This document shows, piece after piece, positions 17,139-25,542 of a stretch of DNA of 63,128 bases (positions are counted from its first letter, which is position 1; each line of letters starts with the position of its first letter). This DNA is from Cerasicoccus arenae (lineage in GTDB: Bacteria; Verrucomicrobiota; Verrucomicrobiia; Opitutales; Cerasicoccaceae). The notes below the pieces were generated by a model. It saw only the letters and a program-made list of their open reading frames with translations. It did no database searches and was not told the origin of the DNA. The stretch spans positions 1-63,128 of the forward strand of contig NZ_BMXG01000024.1 in NCBI RefSeq assembly GCF_014651635.1, written 5' to 3'. The translations under genes and the position numbers were made by a program.

Positions 17139-18182
17139 CTATACAGCAGAGCTTGCGTCAAGGAATAGGGTGTTCCCCTCGACCCATTTTCCCGGGATAT
17201 AAATATATTGAGGTGATTCCGGTGATCCGAAGACGCCATTGTTGATGGATTGAACCAGTAGTTCCACGGCACGTATTCCGGATAGCTGGTTGTTTTGCTC
17301 AATTCCGCTGATAGTTGTAGCACCTGGGCTAGTTGACAGGCAAACATAGCTTAGTTGATCGGGTATTCGCATGCCAGTCGATCGAAGCAAATGCAAATGG
17401 CGGTCACTATCGGTTATCAGAACGTCCAGCTTGTTTTTTGCCGTATACTCAAGCAGATTGCTTGGTTGGCTTTTGGTTGGGCGGAGATGCAATGGAACGC
17501 GTTGGTTTTCTGCAATCTGCGACTGATACTCGTGGTAGTGCGCCGACCATGCGTTTTCAATGCGCTCGTTTATGCCAACATCTAGGCTGCAGCCCACGCG
17601 TTTATAGCCCCGCCTTCGTAGTTCCTGCAGGATTTGTTGCATGGAATGAGCGTGATAGTGCGAGACCATCGATATTTGGCGGTTACGCACGCTTTGGCCC
17701 ATACAGACAACTGCGAAGGGGCTGATATCCATCTCAAACTCAAGACGATCATCCGGAGTTGGCGCGACGAGGATGCCAAGTATGCCGCGGGCGATCAGGA
17801 TTTTTCGTAAGCGATCAAAGTTCATTCCCTCTTCGCTAAGGGAAAATTCTTTCAGGTTGTATCCCAACTCATTGGCGCGTTGAAAGGCACCCATAATGGC
17901 CAATTTATTGTTTGGCATCTGACGCCATTGCTCCTTTTTCCGGTATTTGGATAGAAGGGCGAGCCCGGCACGCTGCGACTGCAATCTCCCGCGTCGCACT
18001 TGGCTCAGCAGCGTTTGTATATGCGGGTTAGCCTGATAACCCATCCTTGAGGCCAGCGACTGGATCGACTTTCTGGTTTCTTCAGAAATTCGGTAGTGGT
18101 TCCGTAATGCGAGGGATACGGTCGTGTGCGAGCAGCCAGCAGACTTCGCAATATCTCTGATGGTGACTGTGCGGTTTTCCAC
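17139..18182 (-). CDS. LacI-family transcriptional regulator
   Basis: The N-terminal helix-turn-helix VTIRDIAKSAGCSHTTVSLAL is canonical for LacI, and the rest is a periplasmic-binding-like sensor domain with a late SGIRAVELLVQSINNG. The GTG at 18182 gives 347 residues starting VENRTVTIRDIA. A longer ORF from an ATG at 18257 exists, but that ATG lies inside a hairpin stem and its 25 extra residues have no counterpart in the family. The gene follows a GH130 phosphorylase on the same strand, so it probably senses a manno-oligosaccharide or related sugar. A 22-bp site shared with the GH130 upstream region overlaps this start, suggesting autoregulation. Confidence 0.9.
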   Translation of the reverse strand: MENRTVTIRDIAKSAGCSHTTVSLALRNHYRISEETRKSIQSLASRMGYQANPHIQTLLSQVRRGRLQSQRAGLALLSKYRKKEQWRQMPNNKLAIMGAFQRANELGYNLKEFSLSEEGMNFDRLRKILIARGILGILVAPTPDDRLEFEMDISPFAVVCMGQSVRNRQISMVSHYHAHSMQQILQELRRRGYKRVGCSLDVGINERIENAWSAHYHEYQSQIAENQRVPLHLRPTKSQPSNLLEYTAKNKLDVLITDSDRHLHLLRSTGMRIPDQLSYVCLSTSPGATTISGIEQNNQLSGIRAVELLVQSINNGVFGSPESPQYIYIPGKWVEGNTLFLDASSAV

Positions 18183-18197
18183 GTAAACCAATCTGGC
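18176..18197 (-). promoter_or_regulatory. Candidate LacI-type operator, copy 1
   Basis: A 22-bp segment identical at 20 positions to 19334-19355. On the minus strand the core is TTTACGTGGAAA, an imperfect dyad (TTT-x-C / G-x-AAA). It overlaps the GTG chosen as the LacI start. Placement upstream of both the regulator and the adjacent enzyme suggests a binding site for this regulator. Confidence 0.5.
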
Positions 18198-18227
18198 GAT
18201 TGAGCTTCGTGGGTCAAGGAGAACAGA

Positions 18228-18262
18228 CTCCAATGAGGTGCTTTCGCAACGCCTCATTGGAG
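18228..18262 (-). terminator. Hairpin between GH130 gene and LacI gene
   Basis: Perfect 11-bp arms at 18228-18238 and 18252-18262 enclose a 13-base loop, beginning 13 bases after the GH130 stop on the minus strand. The run after it is only moderately T-rich, so it may be a weak terminator or an attenuator. It contains the ATG at 18257, arguing against that codon as the LacI start. Confidence 0.55.
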
Positions 18263-18275
18263 CTCGTCTAAGCTA

Positions 18276-19316
18276 TTATTCGGGCTTTGGCAGAGGCTTG
18301 CACAGAGCGATAAGCTCGTCGACGTGTGCAGTTGCGAGTGCCACGCATGTATCAGCAGCACCGTAGTAGATTTTTACCTCGCCGTCATCTTCAAGAATCA
18401 TTCCGCCTGGGAAAATGACGCTGCCTCGGAATCCATCGGCTTCGTATGGGGCATCAGGAATCAGAAGCGGCTGATCGGACAGACCAATGACCTTTTGTGG
18501 ATTTTCCAGATCCAGCAACATCAGGCCAGCATAGTAGCTCTTTGTCCACTTTTGGTCTCCCCATGCTTTCAGCAGTTGGCTCTCATCTTTGTTGACTGCG
18601 TGAATGGTGGTTAACCAACCTTTGGGGGTGCGGATAGGTGGGGCCGCTGGTCCAATTTTGCAATTGATGTATGGGACTTCCTCGCTCCCGAGCAGCAGAC
18701 GGGTGTCCCCCCAGTAGCGTAAATCCGGTGAGGCGGAGGACCAGATTTCAAAGGCTTCCGCTTTGCCCCGACCATAGACTGGGAAGGGGCGCTCGAGTCG
18801 GTAATATTTGCCCTGAATTTTTTCTGGAAACAGCACCATATTTCGGTTGTCCGGACTCGTTAAACTTAAAAGCTCAAATGAGCGAAAATCATCGGTCTTT
18901 AGAATGACTCCGAGGATGCCATGCCTTGTATCCATGGCGGCACATAGATAGGACTGCCCGTCAATGACGGTGATACGTGGGTCATACACGCGTCGGATTT
19001 CGCCTAAACCAAAACGTTCATCGTGAGAATCTGCAAACCACTCACGCGCCTGCTCCGCGTTTAAGATTGGCTCCTTTTCTACCTCCCACGCTATCCCGTC
19101 TTTACTGCGCGCCAAGCCAAGGTTGCAGCCGCCAAAGGCAGCTCCACTGATATAGTCGTAGTCATTGCGGAAGACCATGATGTATTCGCCGTTGATCTTG
19201 GCGACACCAGCATTGAATACGCAGTCTGCTTTGTACGGGACTTGGTCAGCAGTTAGAATGGGGTTTTGTGGGCTTTTCTTAATCATGACATTAAGCATAT
19301 TATCGTTAACTCGCAT
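18276..19316 (-). CDS. Glycoside hydrolase family 130 phosphorylase
   Basis: GH130 enzymes phosphorolyse beta-mannosides such as mannosyl-glucose or mannooligosaccharides. Conserved blocks are visible in order: SPQNPILTADQVPYKADCVF, NAGVAKINGEYIMVFRNDYD, RRVYDPRITVIDG, RNMVLFPEKIQGKYYRLERP, INCKIGPAAPPIRTPKGWL, and VIFPGGMILEDDGEVKIYYGAAD. About 346 residues from the ATG at 19316; GTG 19340 and ATG 19298 or 19286 are alternatives. Specificity within the family cannot be fixed. It precedes a LacI-type regulator by about 90 bases and has the second copy of the shared 22-bp site in its upstream region. Confidence 0.92.
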   Translation of the reverse strand: MRVNDNMLNVMIKKSPQNPILTADQVPYKADCVFNAGVAKINGEYIMVFRNDYDYISGAAFGGCNLGLARSKDGIAWEVEKEPILNAEQAREWFADSHDERFGLGEIRRVYDPRITVIDGQSYLCAAMDTRHGILGVILKTDDFRSFELLSLTSPDNRNMVLFPEKIQGKYYRLERPFPVYGRGKAEAFEIWSSASPDLRYWGDTRLLLGSEEVPYINCKIGPAAPPIRTPKGWLTTIHAVNKDESQLLKAWGDQKWTKSYYAGLMLLDLENPQKVIGLSDQPLLIPDAPYEADGFRGSVIFPGGMILEDDGEVKIYYGAADTCVALATAHVDELIALCKPLPKPE

Positions 19317-19333
19317 TACGAGTTTCTTTGAGG

Positions 19334-19355
19334 TTTCCACGTAAAACAATTTGGC
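19334..19355 (-). promoter_or_regulatory. Candidate LacI-type operator, copy 2
   Basis: Matches 18176-18197 at 20 of 22 positions, with the same TTTACGTGGAAA core. It lies just upstream of the ATG chosen for the GH130 gene, where a repressor would block transcription. Confidence 0.5.
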
Positions 19356-19452
19356 CGCTTCAATCTACATTTTCCTGCTTTGGGTAAAGCCGCCGCTATA
19401 TTAAACCTTGCTTCGGTTGACAACTCGCGTCTGGTATTCCCCTTTTCGACCA

Positions 19453-20607
19453 ATGGCCTACGACTTTACCTCTATCCTAGACCGCAGCGGCACGGGCTCA
19501 CTGAAGTGGGACCGCTATGCTGGCCGCGATGTGCTGCCTCTTTGGGTGGCCGACATGGATTTCCGTTCCGCACCGGAAATCATTGATGCGCTCAACGCAC
19601 GTACCGCACATGGCGTGCTCGGTTACACCTTGCCGAACACCGAAGTCGTCGACGCAGTGTTGGGCTATTTGTCCCGCGTCCATGGCTACGAGGCCAAGGC
19701 AGAGTGGCTACATTGGCTACCAGGAGTCGTCCCCGCACTGAATGTTGTGGCCCGTGCCTACGGTGAGCGCGGCGATTCGGTGCTGACCTGCACGCCGGTT
19801 TACCCGCCCTTTCTGTCGTGTGGTCCCTGGCAGGAGAAGTCGTTGATTTCTAGTCACCTCAAGCAACAGGATGGTGAGTGGACCTTCGATTTTGACGACC
19901 TCGAAGCGAAGGTGACGCCCAACACGCGGATCTTCATCCTCTGCAATCCGCACAACCCCGTCGGTCGCGTTTACCGCGAAGATGAGTTGCTGGCCATTGC
20001 GGATTTCTGCAAACGGCACGACCTGATACTCATCTCAGATGAAATCCACTGCGACCTGCTTTTTGACGATAACAAGCACCGAATGACGGCCACATTGAGC
20101 GAAGAAATCAACCAGCGAACGGTCACGCTCAACGCGCCTAGTAAGACATATAATATCCCTGGTCTGGCGTGTTCGTTCGCCGTGATTCCAAATGCTGAGT
20201 TGCGCCTGCGTTTCAAGCAAGCTGCACGGGGTTTTATTACCGAGGTCAACCCCTACGGATATGTTGGGTGCGCGGCGGCGTATAATCACGGTGAACCATG
20301 GCGTCAGGAACTGATGACATATCTGACCGGCAACCGCGACTACCTCTACGACTTTGTGTCGCAACACTTACCGGGCATTGAATTCCAGCAAACCATGGAA
20401 GCGACTTATTTGGCCTGGATGAATGTCGAGGACCTGAAAGCCAAGGGTGTGGAAAATCCGCACGCGTTCTTCATTGAGCATGGCGTTGGCCTGTCGCCGG
20501 GTTCCGATTTCGGAGACGACCGTTTCTTGCGCCTGAACTTCGGCTGTCCACGTTCCGTTCTGGAGCAAGCGCTTGAGCGCATGGCCAAGGCCGTGGCGGG
20601 TTTGTGA
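19453..20607 (+). CDS. PatB/MalY-family PLP-dependent aminotransferase (probable C-S lyase)
   Basis: A 384-residue fold-type I PLP enzyme. The ATG at 19453 (MAYDFTSILDRSGTGSLKWD) matches the family N-terminus. The run VLPLWVADMDFRSAPEIIDAL is diagnostic for MalY/PatB cystathionine beta-lyase-like proteins. ILCNPHNPVGRVY binds the cofactor face, LISDEIHCDLLF supplies the Asp/His, and NAPSKTYNIPGLACSF holds the Schiff-base Lys. The C-terminal SPGSDFGDDRFLRLNFGCPR carries the substrate Arg. Known members cleave cystathionine or other cysteine conjugates, and E. coli MalY also modulates the maltose regulon. It is divergent from the GH130 gene and followed by 238 bases with only a weak hairpin. 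Confidence 0.9.
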   Translation: MAYDFTSILDRSGTGSLKWDRYAGRDVLPLWVADMDFRSAPEIIDALNARTAHGVLGYTLPNTEVVDAVLGYLSRVHGYEAKAEWLHWLPGVVPALNVVARAYGERGDSVLTCTPVYPPFLSCGPWQEKSLISSHLKQQDGEWTFDFDDLEAKVTPNTRIFILCNPHNPVGRVYREDELLAIADFCKRHDLILISDEIHCDLLFDDNKHRMTATLSEEINQRTVTLNAPSKTYNIPGLACSFAVIPNAELRLRFKQAARGFITEVNPYGYVGCAAAYNHGEPWRQELMTYLTGNRDYLYDFVSQHLPGIEFQQTMEATYLAWMNVEDLKAKGVENPHAFFIEHGVGLSPGSDFGDDRFLRLNFGCPRSVLEQALERMAKAVAGL

Positions 20608-20845
20608 CTTTTGCGCTACGGGTGTTCCTGCCTTGACTTCCCATCGGCGAGGCGCATTCCTTTTGGCAATGTTTGCACAGAAACATGTCAACCGTTGGTT
20701 CGTCGTCGCGCTTCTTGAGCGTGGGGTGTCTCTGGCGTAAGTTGATTTCAACACAAAGCAGAGGCTCCTTGACCGGGTTGGCCTCTGCGAGTTGTAAACT
20801 AGGATTAGCAGGATAACCATTCGGCGAGGCGCTTCAACCTCACCC

Positions 20846-21742
20846 ATGAATGATCGAACAATCCGCTTACCAATCCTAAATCTGAGCGCCGCTGCACAGG
20901 GTGTCTTCCTGATGCTCGCGTCCGTCGTGCTCTTTTCCGCGAACTGCCTGGTGGTTAAATACCTGGGCACGCAAGGTGAGGTCTCATTCTGGGCAGTGAA
21001 CTTCTACCGTGGCGTGGCGGGGACGGCGTTTGCAGTGCTCTTGGCGGGCGTGGGCGCTCGGCAGATTTTACGCGTGTTCTATCGGCCGATGCTTATTATT
21101 CGCGGTGTCCTTGGTGGCGTAGCCTTAGCGATGTTTTACGTAACTGTGTTCCACATGGATCTGGGAACGGCGAGCGTGCTCAATCTGACCTATGTTCTCT
21201 GGGGTACGTTGTTTGCAGCGATTTTCCTCGGAGAGCGCCTTAATAAAATGCAGTGCATCGGCCTTGCAGTGGCCTTTATGGGTATACCGCTGTTGACAGG
21301 CTTTTCGCTCGCCGGCGTGGGTGTCTATCACTTGTACGCGATTGGTGGGGCCATTTCGGCAGGTGGTATTGTCATGCTGATCCGATTACTGGTGCGAACG
21401 GAGAGCACGACCACCATTTATGCCGCGCAGGCCATCTACGGTATGTTGGTCGCCGTGCCATTCATTGGGTTGGCAGACCTGATGCCCAGCCTGAGCAATG
21501 TGTTGATTATGCTGGGCGCTGGAATTCTGGTGGCCGGTGGGCAGATGGTAATGACAATTGCTTACCAGCGGTTGCCAGTGGCGCAGGGGGCATCGATCCA
21601 ACTCATACTTCCGGTGATGAATGCTATCGGCGGTGTGGTGTTTTTCAGTGAGTCCTATGGCGGTTTTGAATTGGCCGGTAGTGTGTTGATTCTCTTCGGC
21701 AGCGGATGGGTCGTTCGCGCCAAGACAAAGAAGGAAAATTGA
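20846..21742 (+). CDS. EamA/DMT-superfamily transporter
   Basis: A 298-residue membrane protein with ten predicted helices arranged as two EamA repeats, the layout of drug/metabolite transporters. Helix 1 reads LMLASVVLFSANCLVVKYLG, and the first repeat ends with LTYVLWGTLFAAIFLGERLN. The E-R-x-N at that position is a family landmark. The second repeat ends with VVFFSESYGGFELAGSVLIL. Substrate unknown. It stands between a PLP enzyme and the his genes, and a strong terminator directly after it separates it from hisC. Confidence 0.88.
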   Translation: MNDRTIRLPILNLSAAAQGVFLMLASVVLFSANCLVVKYLGTQGEVSFWAVNFYRGVAGTAFAVLLAGVGARQILRVFYRPMLIIRGVLGGVALAMFYVTVFHMDLGTASVLNLTYVLWGTLFAAIFLGERLNKMQCIGLAVAFMGIPLLTGFSLAGVGVYHLYAIGGAISAGGIVMLIRLLVRTESTTTIYAAQAIYGMLVAVPFIGLADLMPSLSNVLIMLGAGILVAGGQMVMTIAYQRLPVAQGASIQLILPVMNAIGGVVFFSESYGGFELAGSVLILFGSGWVVRAKTKKEN

Positions 21743-21745
21743 TCT

Positions 21746-21780
21746 GGTAAGGGCGGTTGAGGCAACCGCCCTTACCTTCT
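21746..21780 (+). terminator. Hairpin terminator after the EamA transporter gene
   Basis: A perfect 13-bp stem (21746-21758 with 21764-21776) closes a five-base loop and is followed by TTCTTCCTT. It starts four bases after the stop codon. Confidence 0.8.
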
Positions 21781-21825
21781 TCCTTGCCGCGACCGATGAT
21801 TCCCGCATAGACAACAACCCTTCAG

Positions 21826-22926
21826 ATGAAACCCGACCTCTCTATCGAATCCCTGGCCTTGCCACATGTTGCCGCAATGCACGCCTACGTGCCCGGTATG
21901 CAGCCAATGGAAAGCGGCTGGGTGAAGCTTAACACCAACGAGAATCCGTTTCCGCCGAGCCCAAAAGTAATTGAGGCAATCCAGCGTGAATTGGCAAATG
22001 AAGCGCGCGGGCTTCGGCTTTATCCGAACCCGACTAGCGCCCCCCTGCGTGCGACCATTGCGGCGCATCATGGGCTGAAGGTGGAGCAGGTGCTGGCCTC
22101 AAATGGCTGCGACGATGCGCTTAATCTATTGATGCGAGTCTTCTGTAGTGTCGACCGACCCGCTGGTATGACCGTTCCCAGCTATTCTTTATATACGGTT
22201 CTGCGTAGTATTCAGGCAGCTGAAATGCGTGAAGTGGAATTTGACCGTAGTTTTGAACTGCCGATAGACGCCATTGCGAGCAGCGGAGCAAATATCTTCT
22301 TTCTGACTTCACCGAACGCTCCGACCGGCGTCAGCTTTGCGCCTGAGCGCATTGCGGAGCTGTTGGAGAAGTTCTCTGGCATTTTGGTAGTAGACGAGAC
22401 TTATGCGCCCTTTGCGGAGCAGAATTGTGTCAGCTTATTGGCGGATAATCCACGTCTGGTGATTGTACGCAGCTTCTCCAAGGCTTATGCGTTGGCGGGT
22501 ATGCGGACGGGCTATGCGTTGGCGAATCCGGAAGTCATCAGCCTGCTCGATCGTGTGCGTGACAGCTATAACCTCGACCGCTTGGCTCAAGTCGCCGCCA
22601 AGGCCGCGCTGGAAGACCAAGCGTATTATCAGGGAACGATCGAGGCGACCAAAGTGCTCCGTGACAAAGCAGCGGCTAGTTACGAAGAGCGCGGTTGGTT
22701 CGTCTACCCGAGTGCGGCGAATTTTCACTTTGTCGAGCCGCGTAAGGGGGGGGGGGCAGGCAAGGCGGTCGCCCAAGACCTTTTCCAATGTCTGCTCGAT
22801 AACAAAATTCTTGTCCGGGCTTTTCCGAACCACGCCTTGACTCAATCTTTTCTCCGTATCAGCGTAGGCAGCGCTGAGGAGATGAACCGCCTCGGCGAAA
22901 TATTAGACGCATGGCAGAAGAAGTAG
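21826..22926 (+). CDS. hisC: Histidinol-phosphate aminotransferase
   Basis: HisC transfers an amino group from glutamate to imidazole-acetol phosphate in histidine synthesis. The 366-residue protein has the N-terminal [16 protein letters not shown], substrate loop [34 protein letters not shown], and the PLP lysine at 219 in [18 protein letters not shown]. The C-terminal [21 protein letters not shown] holds the phosphate-binding Arg. A run of 11 G (22746-22756) encodes part of KGGGAGKA near residue 307; a one-base slip there would remove the last 60 residues. Its end overlaps hisB by 16 bases, giving a hisC-hisB-hisH operon. Confidence 0.96.
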   Translation: MKPDLSIESLALPHVAAMHAYVPGMQPMESGWVKLNTNENPFPPSPKVIEAIQRELANEARGLRLYPNPTSAPLRATIAAHHGLKVEQVLASNGCDDALNLLMRVFCSVDRPAGMTVPSYSLYTVLRSIQAAEMREVEFDRSFELPIDAIASSGANIFFLTSPNAPTGVSFAPERIAELLEKFSGILVVDETYAPFAEQNCVSLLADNPRLVIVRSFSKAYALAGMRTGYALANPEVISLLDRVRDSYNLDRLAQVAAKAALEDQAYYQGTIEATKVLRDKAAASYEERGWFVYPSAANFHFVEPRKGGGAGKAVAQDLFQCLLDNKILVRAFPNHALTQSFLRISVGSAEEMNRLGEILDAWQKK

Positions 22927-23522
22927 AAAACAACGCGCGTAGCGCTGCAATCACCCGTGAAACCAAGGAAACGCAGATCACGCTTTCCCTGAACATTGAC
23001 GGGACGGGCCAATCGTCGATCGACACGGGTATTCCGTTTTTCGACCACATGCTGGACTTGTTCGCCCGGCATGGGTTGTTTGATCTGGAAGTCAAAGCGA
23101 CTGGCGACCTCGATGTCGATTATCACCACACGGTGGAAGACGTCGGTATCGTGCTCGGTGAAGCCGTCAAGCAGGCCATTGGTAATAAACGCGGCATGAA
23201 GCGCTATGGTTTTTTTATTCTGCCAATGGACGAATGCCTCGCGCAGGTTGTGATCGACTTGAGCAATCGCCCAATCTTCCGCTATAAGGTGGAGGCTGCA
23301 AACGTCATGATCCGCGACTTCAACATTGCACTGGTCAAGGAGTTCTTCCAAGCCTTCACGAACGCTGTGGGCGCGAATTTGCACATGAAGCTCGAATATG
23401 GCGAGGAGCCGCATCATATTGCCGAATCACTCTTTAAATGCTTTGGGCGCGCGCTTGATGTCTCTACGCAGATCGATCCGCGCATGGGTGACCGTTTGCC
23501 CAGCACGAAGGAAGCACTATGA
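22911..23522 (+). CDS. hisB: Imidazoleglycerol-phosphate dehydratase
   Basis: HisB dehydrates imidazoleglycerol phosphate in histidine synthesis. This is the monofunctional form of 203 residues, without the phosphatase domain of enterobacterial HisB. Family motifs are clear: [36 protein letters not shown], and the metal-binding second copy [19 protein letters not shown]. It begins inside the last codons of hisC and its end overlaps hisH by four bases, so the three genes are probably translationally coupled. Confidence 0.97.
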   Translation: MAEEVENNARSAAITRETKETQITLSLNIDGTGQSSIDTGIPFFDHMLDLFARHGLFDLEVKATGDLDVDYHHTVEDVGIVLGEAVKQAIGNKRGMKRYGFFILPMDECLAQVVIDLSNRPIFRYKVEAANVMIRDFNIALVKEFFQAFTNAVGANLHMKLEYGEEPHHIAESLFKCFGRALDVSTQIDPRMGDRLPSTKEAL

Positions 23523-24151
23523 GTTCAGCGCCGAAATTGGCGATCATTGACCCAGGTATGGGCAACCTGCGCAGCGTCTGTCGCGCGTGGGAACATGTCG
23601 GTGCTGACGTGCATTTGGCTGCCTCTCCGAAGGAAGTTGGTGATCCCGACGCGCTCGTTTTTCCGGGGCAGGGGGGGATGCCACATTGTATGAATGCACT
23701 GCGGCAAACTGGCTTTGATGCAGTTATAAGAGAATGGATTAGTGCCGATAAGCCCTACTTCGGCATCTGCTTGGGCATGCAGGCGCTGTTCGAATATTCG
23801 GAGGAAGGGGATTCTCGAGCACTGGGAATATTTTCCGGAAAGGTAAAAAAATTCAAACTCGGCCCGGAGTATAAAATCCCGCACATGGGCTGGAATGCCG
23901 TTCAGTTCAGCGATCCAGCGCACTCAGCTGTGGCTGGGGTTGAAAATGGCGCTCAATTTTATTTCGTTCACAGCTATAGAGTAGAAACGGACGATGCGAA
24001 TTTGGTTTGGGGTGAAACGGAGTATGGGGAGCGGTTTGTCAGCGCAATACGGCGTGGAAACTGCTATGCTACGCAGTTCCATCCAGAAAAAAGCCAAGCC
24101 AAAGGCTTGCAAATATACCGCAACTTTGTGGAATCTGTTAGCATCTGTTAG
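23519..24151 (+). CDS. hisH: Imidazole glycerol phosphate synthase, glutaminase subunit
   Basis: HisH hydrolyses glutamine and passes ammonia to HisF to form imidazoleglycerol phosphate. The 210-residue class I amidotransferase shows [12 protein letters not shown] at the N-terminus, the nucleophile Cys84 in [12 protein letters not shown], and His188 and Glu190 in [15 protein letters not shown] and YFVHSYRV also fit. It is the last gene of the hisC-hisB-hisH run; hisF is not in the window. Citrate synthase follows after 18 bases and could be cotranscribed. Confidence 0.97.
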   Translation: MSSAPKLAIIDPGMGNLRSVCRAWEHVGADVHLAASPKEVGDPDALVFPGQGGMPHCMNALRQTGFDAVIREWISADKPYFGICLGMQALFEYSEEGDSRALGIFSGKVKKFKLGPEYKIPHMGWNAVQFSDPAHSAVAGVENGAQFYFVHSYRVETDDANLVWGETEYGERFVSAIRRGNCYATQFHPEKSQAKGLQIYRNFVESVSIC

Positions 24152-24169
24152 CCCAGCTAATCTCTATTT

Positions 24170-25456
24170 ATGGAAGACACCGCCACTATTCGCATTGGAA
24201 ATGAAAACTACACCTTCCCCATTATTGTTGGGACGGAGGGTGAACGCGCAATTGATACGCGCAAACTCCGCGCTCAAAGCGGGGTAGTGACCTACGACGA
24301 GGGTTACGGCAACACAGGGTCCTGCGAAAGCAAGATCACGTTTATTGATGGCGAAAAGGGCATCCTGCGCTACCGCGGCTATCCCATTGAAGAGATCGCT
24401 GAGAACTCCAATTTCGTTGAGGCGGCCTATTTGACGATTTATGGTGAGTTGCCCAAGGCGGACGAACTTCGCAACTATTCCCGCCGTATTCTTCGCGGTG
24501 CCTCGATCCACGAGGGCATGAAGAACTTGTTTAATGGGTTCCCAACCAATGCGCACCCGATGGTCATCCTCTCCGCGTTGCTCAATACACTGGGCAGCTA
24601 CTATCCGGAGCTCGCCACAAATGATCGCCAGAAGGATTTGGACAATTTCGATGATGCTGCTGCAACCCTGATATCCAAGGTTCGCACGGTGGCCGCCATG
24701 AGCTACCGTATGAAGCACGGGTTGCCATTCATCTACCCAAAGCCAAAATTGAGCTACTGTGCGAACTTCCTGCACATGATGTTCTCCGAGCCTTACAACG
24801 ATTATGTTCTTCATGATGACGTTGTGAACGCGCTAGACCTGATTTTCCTTCTGCACGCAGACCACGAGCAAAACTGTTCCACCTCCACCGTCCGCATGGT
24901 GGCCTCCGGTGGCGCGAATCTGTTCGCCTCTGTTTCCGCTGGTGTTTGCGCACTGTGGGGGCCGTTGCATGGTGGTGCGAATATGGCCGTGGTCAAAATG
25001 CTGCAAGACATCCATGCTTCTGGCGACGATGGCACTGATTTCATTGAAAAGGCGAAGACTGGGGAAACCCGTCTGATGGGCTTCGGCCACCGGGTTTACA
25101 AAAACTACGACCCGCGTGCCAAGATCCTCGGTGAAGCTGCCGAACGTGTGTTTGCTGCACTGAATATCAACGATCCGCTACTCGACATTGCTCGTCGACT
25201 GGAAACTAAGGCTCGTGAGGACGACTATTTTGTCAGCCGTAACCTATATCCAAATGTCGACTTCTATAGTGGCATCATCTTGCAGGCCATTGGTCTTCCA
25301 CTGGACATGTTCACGGTTATCTTTGCGATTGGGCGTATGCCTGGTTGGATTGCGAACTGGAAGGAACTTGCGGAAAGCGGTGCCCGCATCCATCGCCCAC
25401 GCCAGATTTATCAGGGCAGTACGCAGCGTCCTTACGTAAAAATGGAAGCTCGCTAG
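24170..25456 (+). CDS. gltA: Citrate synthase
   Basis: This 428-residue enzyme condenses acetyl-CoA and oxaloacetate at the entry to the TCA cycle. The length and an N-terminal beta-rich segment ([20 protein letters not shown]) fit the hexameric type II enzymes of Gram-negative bacteria. Active-site blocks include [47 protein letters not shown] and [14 protein letters not shown]. It ends with [16 protein letters not shown], which holds conserved arginines. It lies 18 bases after hisH and ends before a bidirectional terminator. Confidence 0.97.
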   Translation: MEDTATIRIGNENYTFPIIVGTEGERAIDTRKLRAQSGVVTYDEGYGNTGSCESKITFIDGEKGILRYRGYPIEEIAENSNFVEAAYLTIYGELPKADELRNYSRRILRGASIHEGMKNLFNGFPTNAHPMVILSALLNTLGSYYPELATNDRQKDLDNFDDAAATLISKVRTVAAMSYRMKHGLPFIYPKPKLSYCANFLHMMFSEPYNDYVLHDDVVNALDLIFLLHADHEQNCSTSTVRMVASGGANLFASVSAGVCALWGPLHGGANMAVVKMLQDIHASGDDGTDFIEKAKTGETRLMGFGHRVYKNYDPRAKILGEAAERVFAALNINDPLLDIARRLETKAREDDYFVSRNLYPNVDFYSGIILQAIGLPLDMFTVIFAIGRMPGWIANWKELAESGARIHRPRQIYQGSTQRPYVKMEAR

Positions 25457-25512
25457 AATCTTGTCTGAATAAGCCTCAAGCTGTTCGTAGATTCCGTTTT
25501 CGCTCTATTTCT

Positions 25513-25542
25513 AAACACCGCAGATTCTGCGGTGTTTTTTTA
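25513..25542. terminator. Terminator hairpin between convergent gltA and PEP-CTERM gene
   Basis: Arms at 25513-25524 and 25526-25537 pair (effective stem about 10 bp), followed by a run of T on the plus strand. It ends inside the stop codon of the convergent gene, so gltA transcription is terminated exactly at the neighbour's 3' end. Confidence 0.9.

Noticed and set aside
20368-20970. 200-codon minus-strand frame between the PatB and EamA genes, with a CKHCQKEC-like stretch in another frame
   Set aside because: The Cys-rich stretch and the longer frame are in different phases, and both overlap flanking genes. It could be a decayed gene but nothing identifiable remains.
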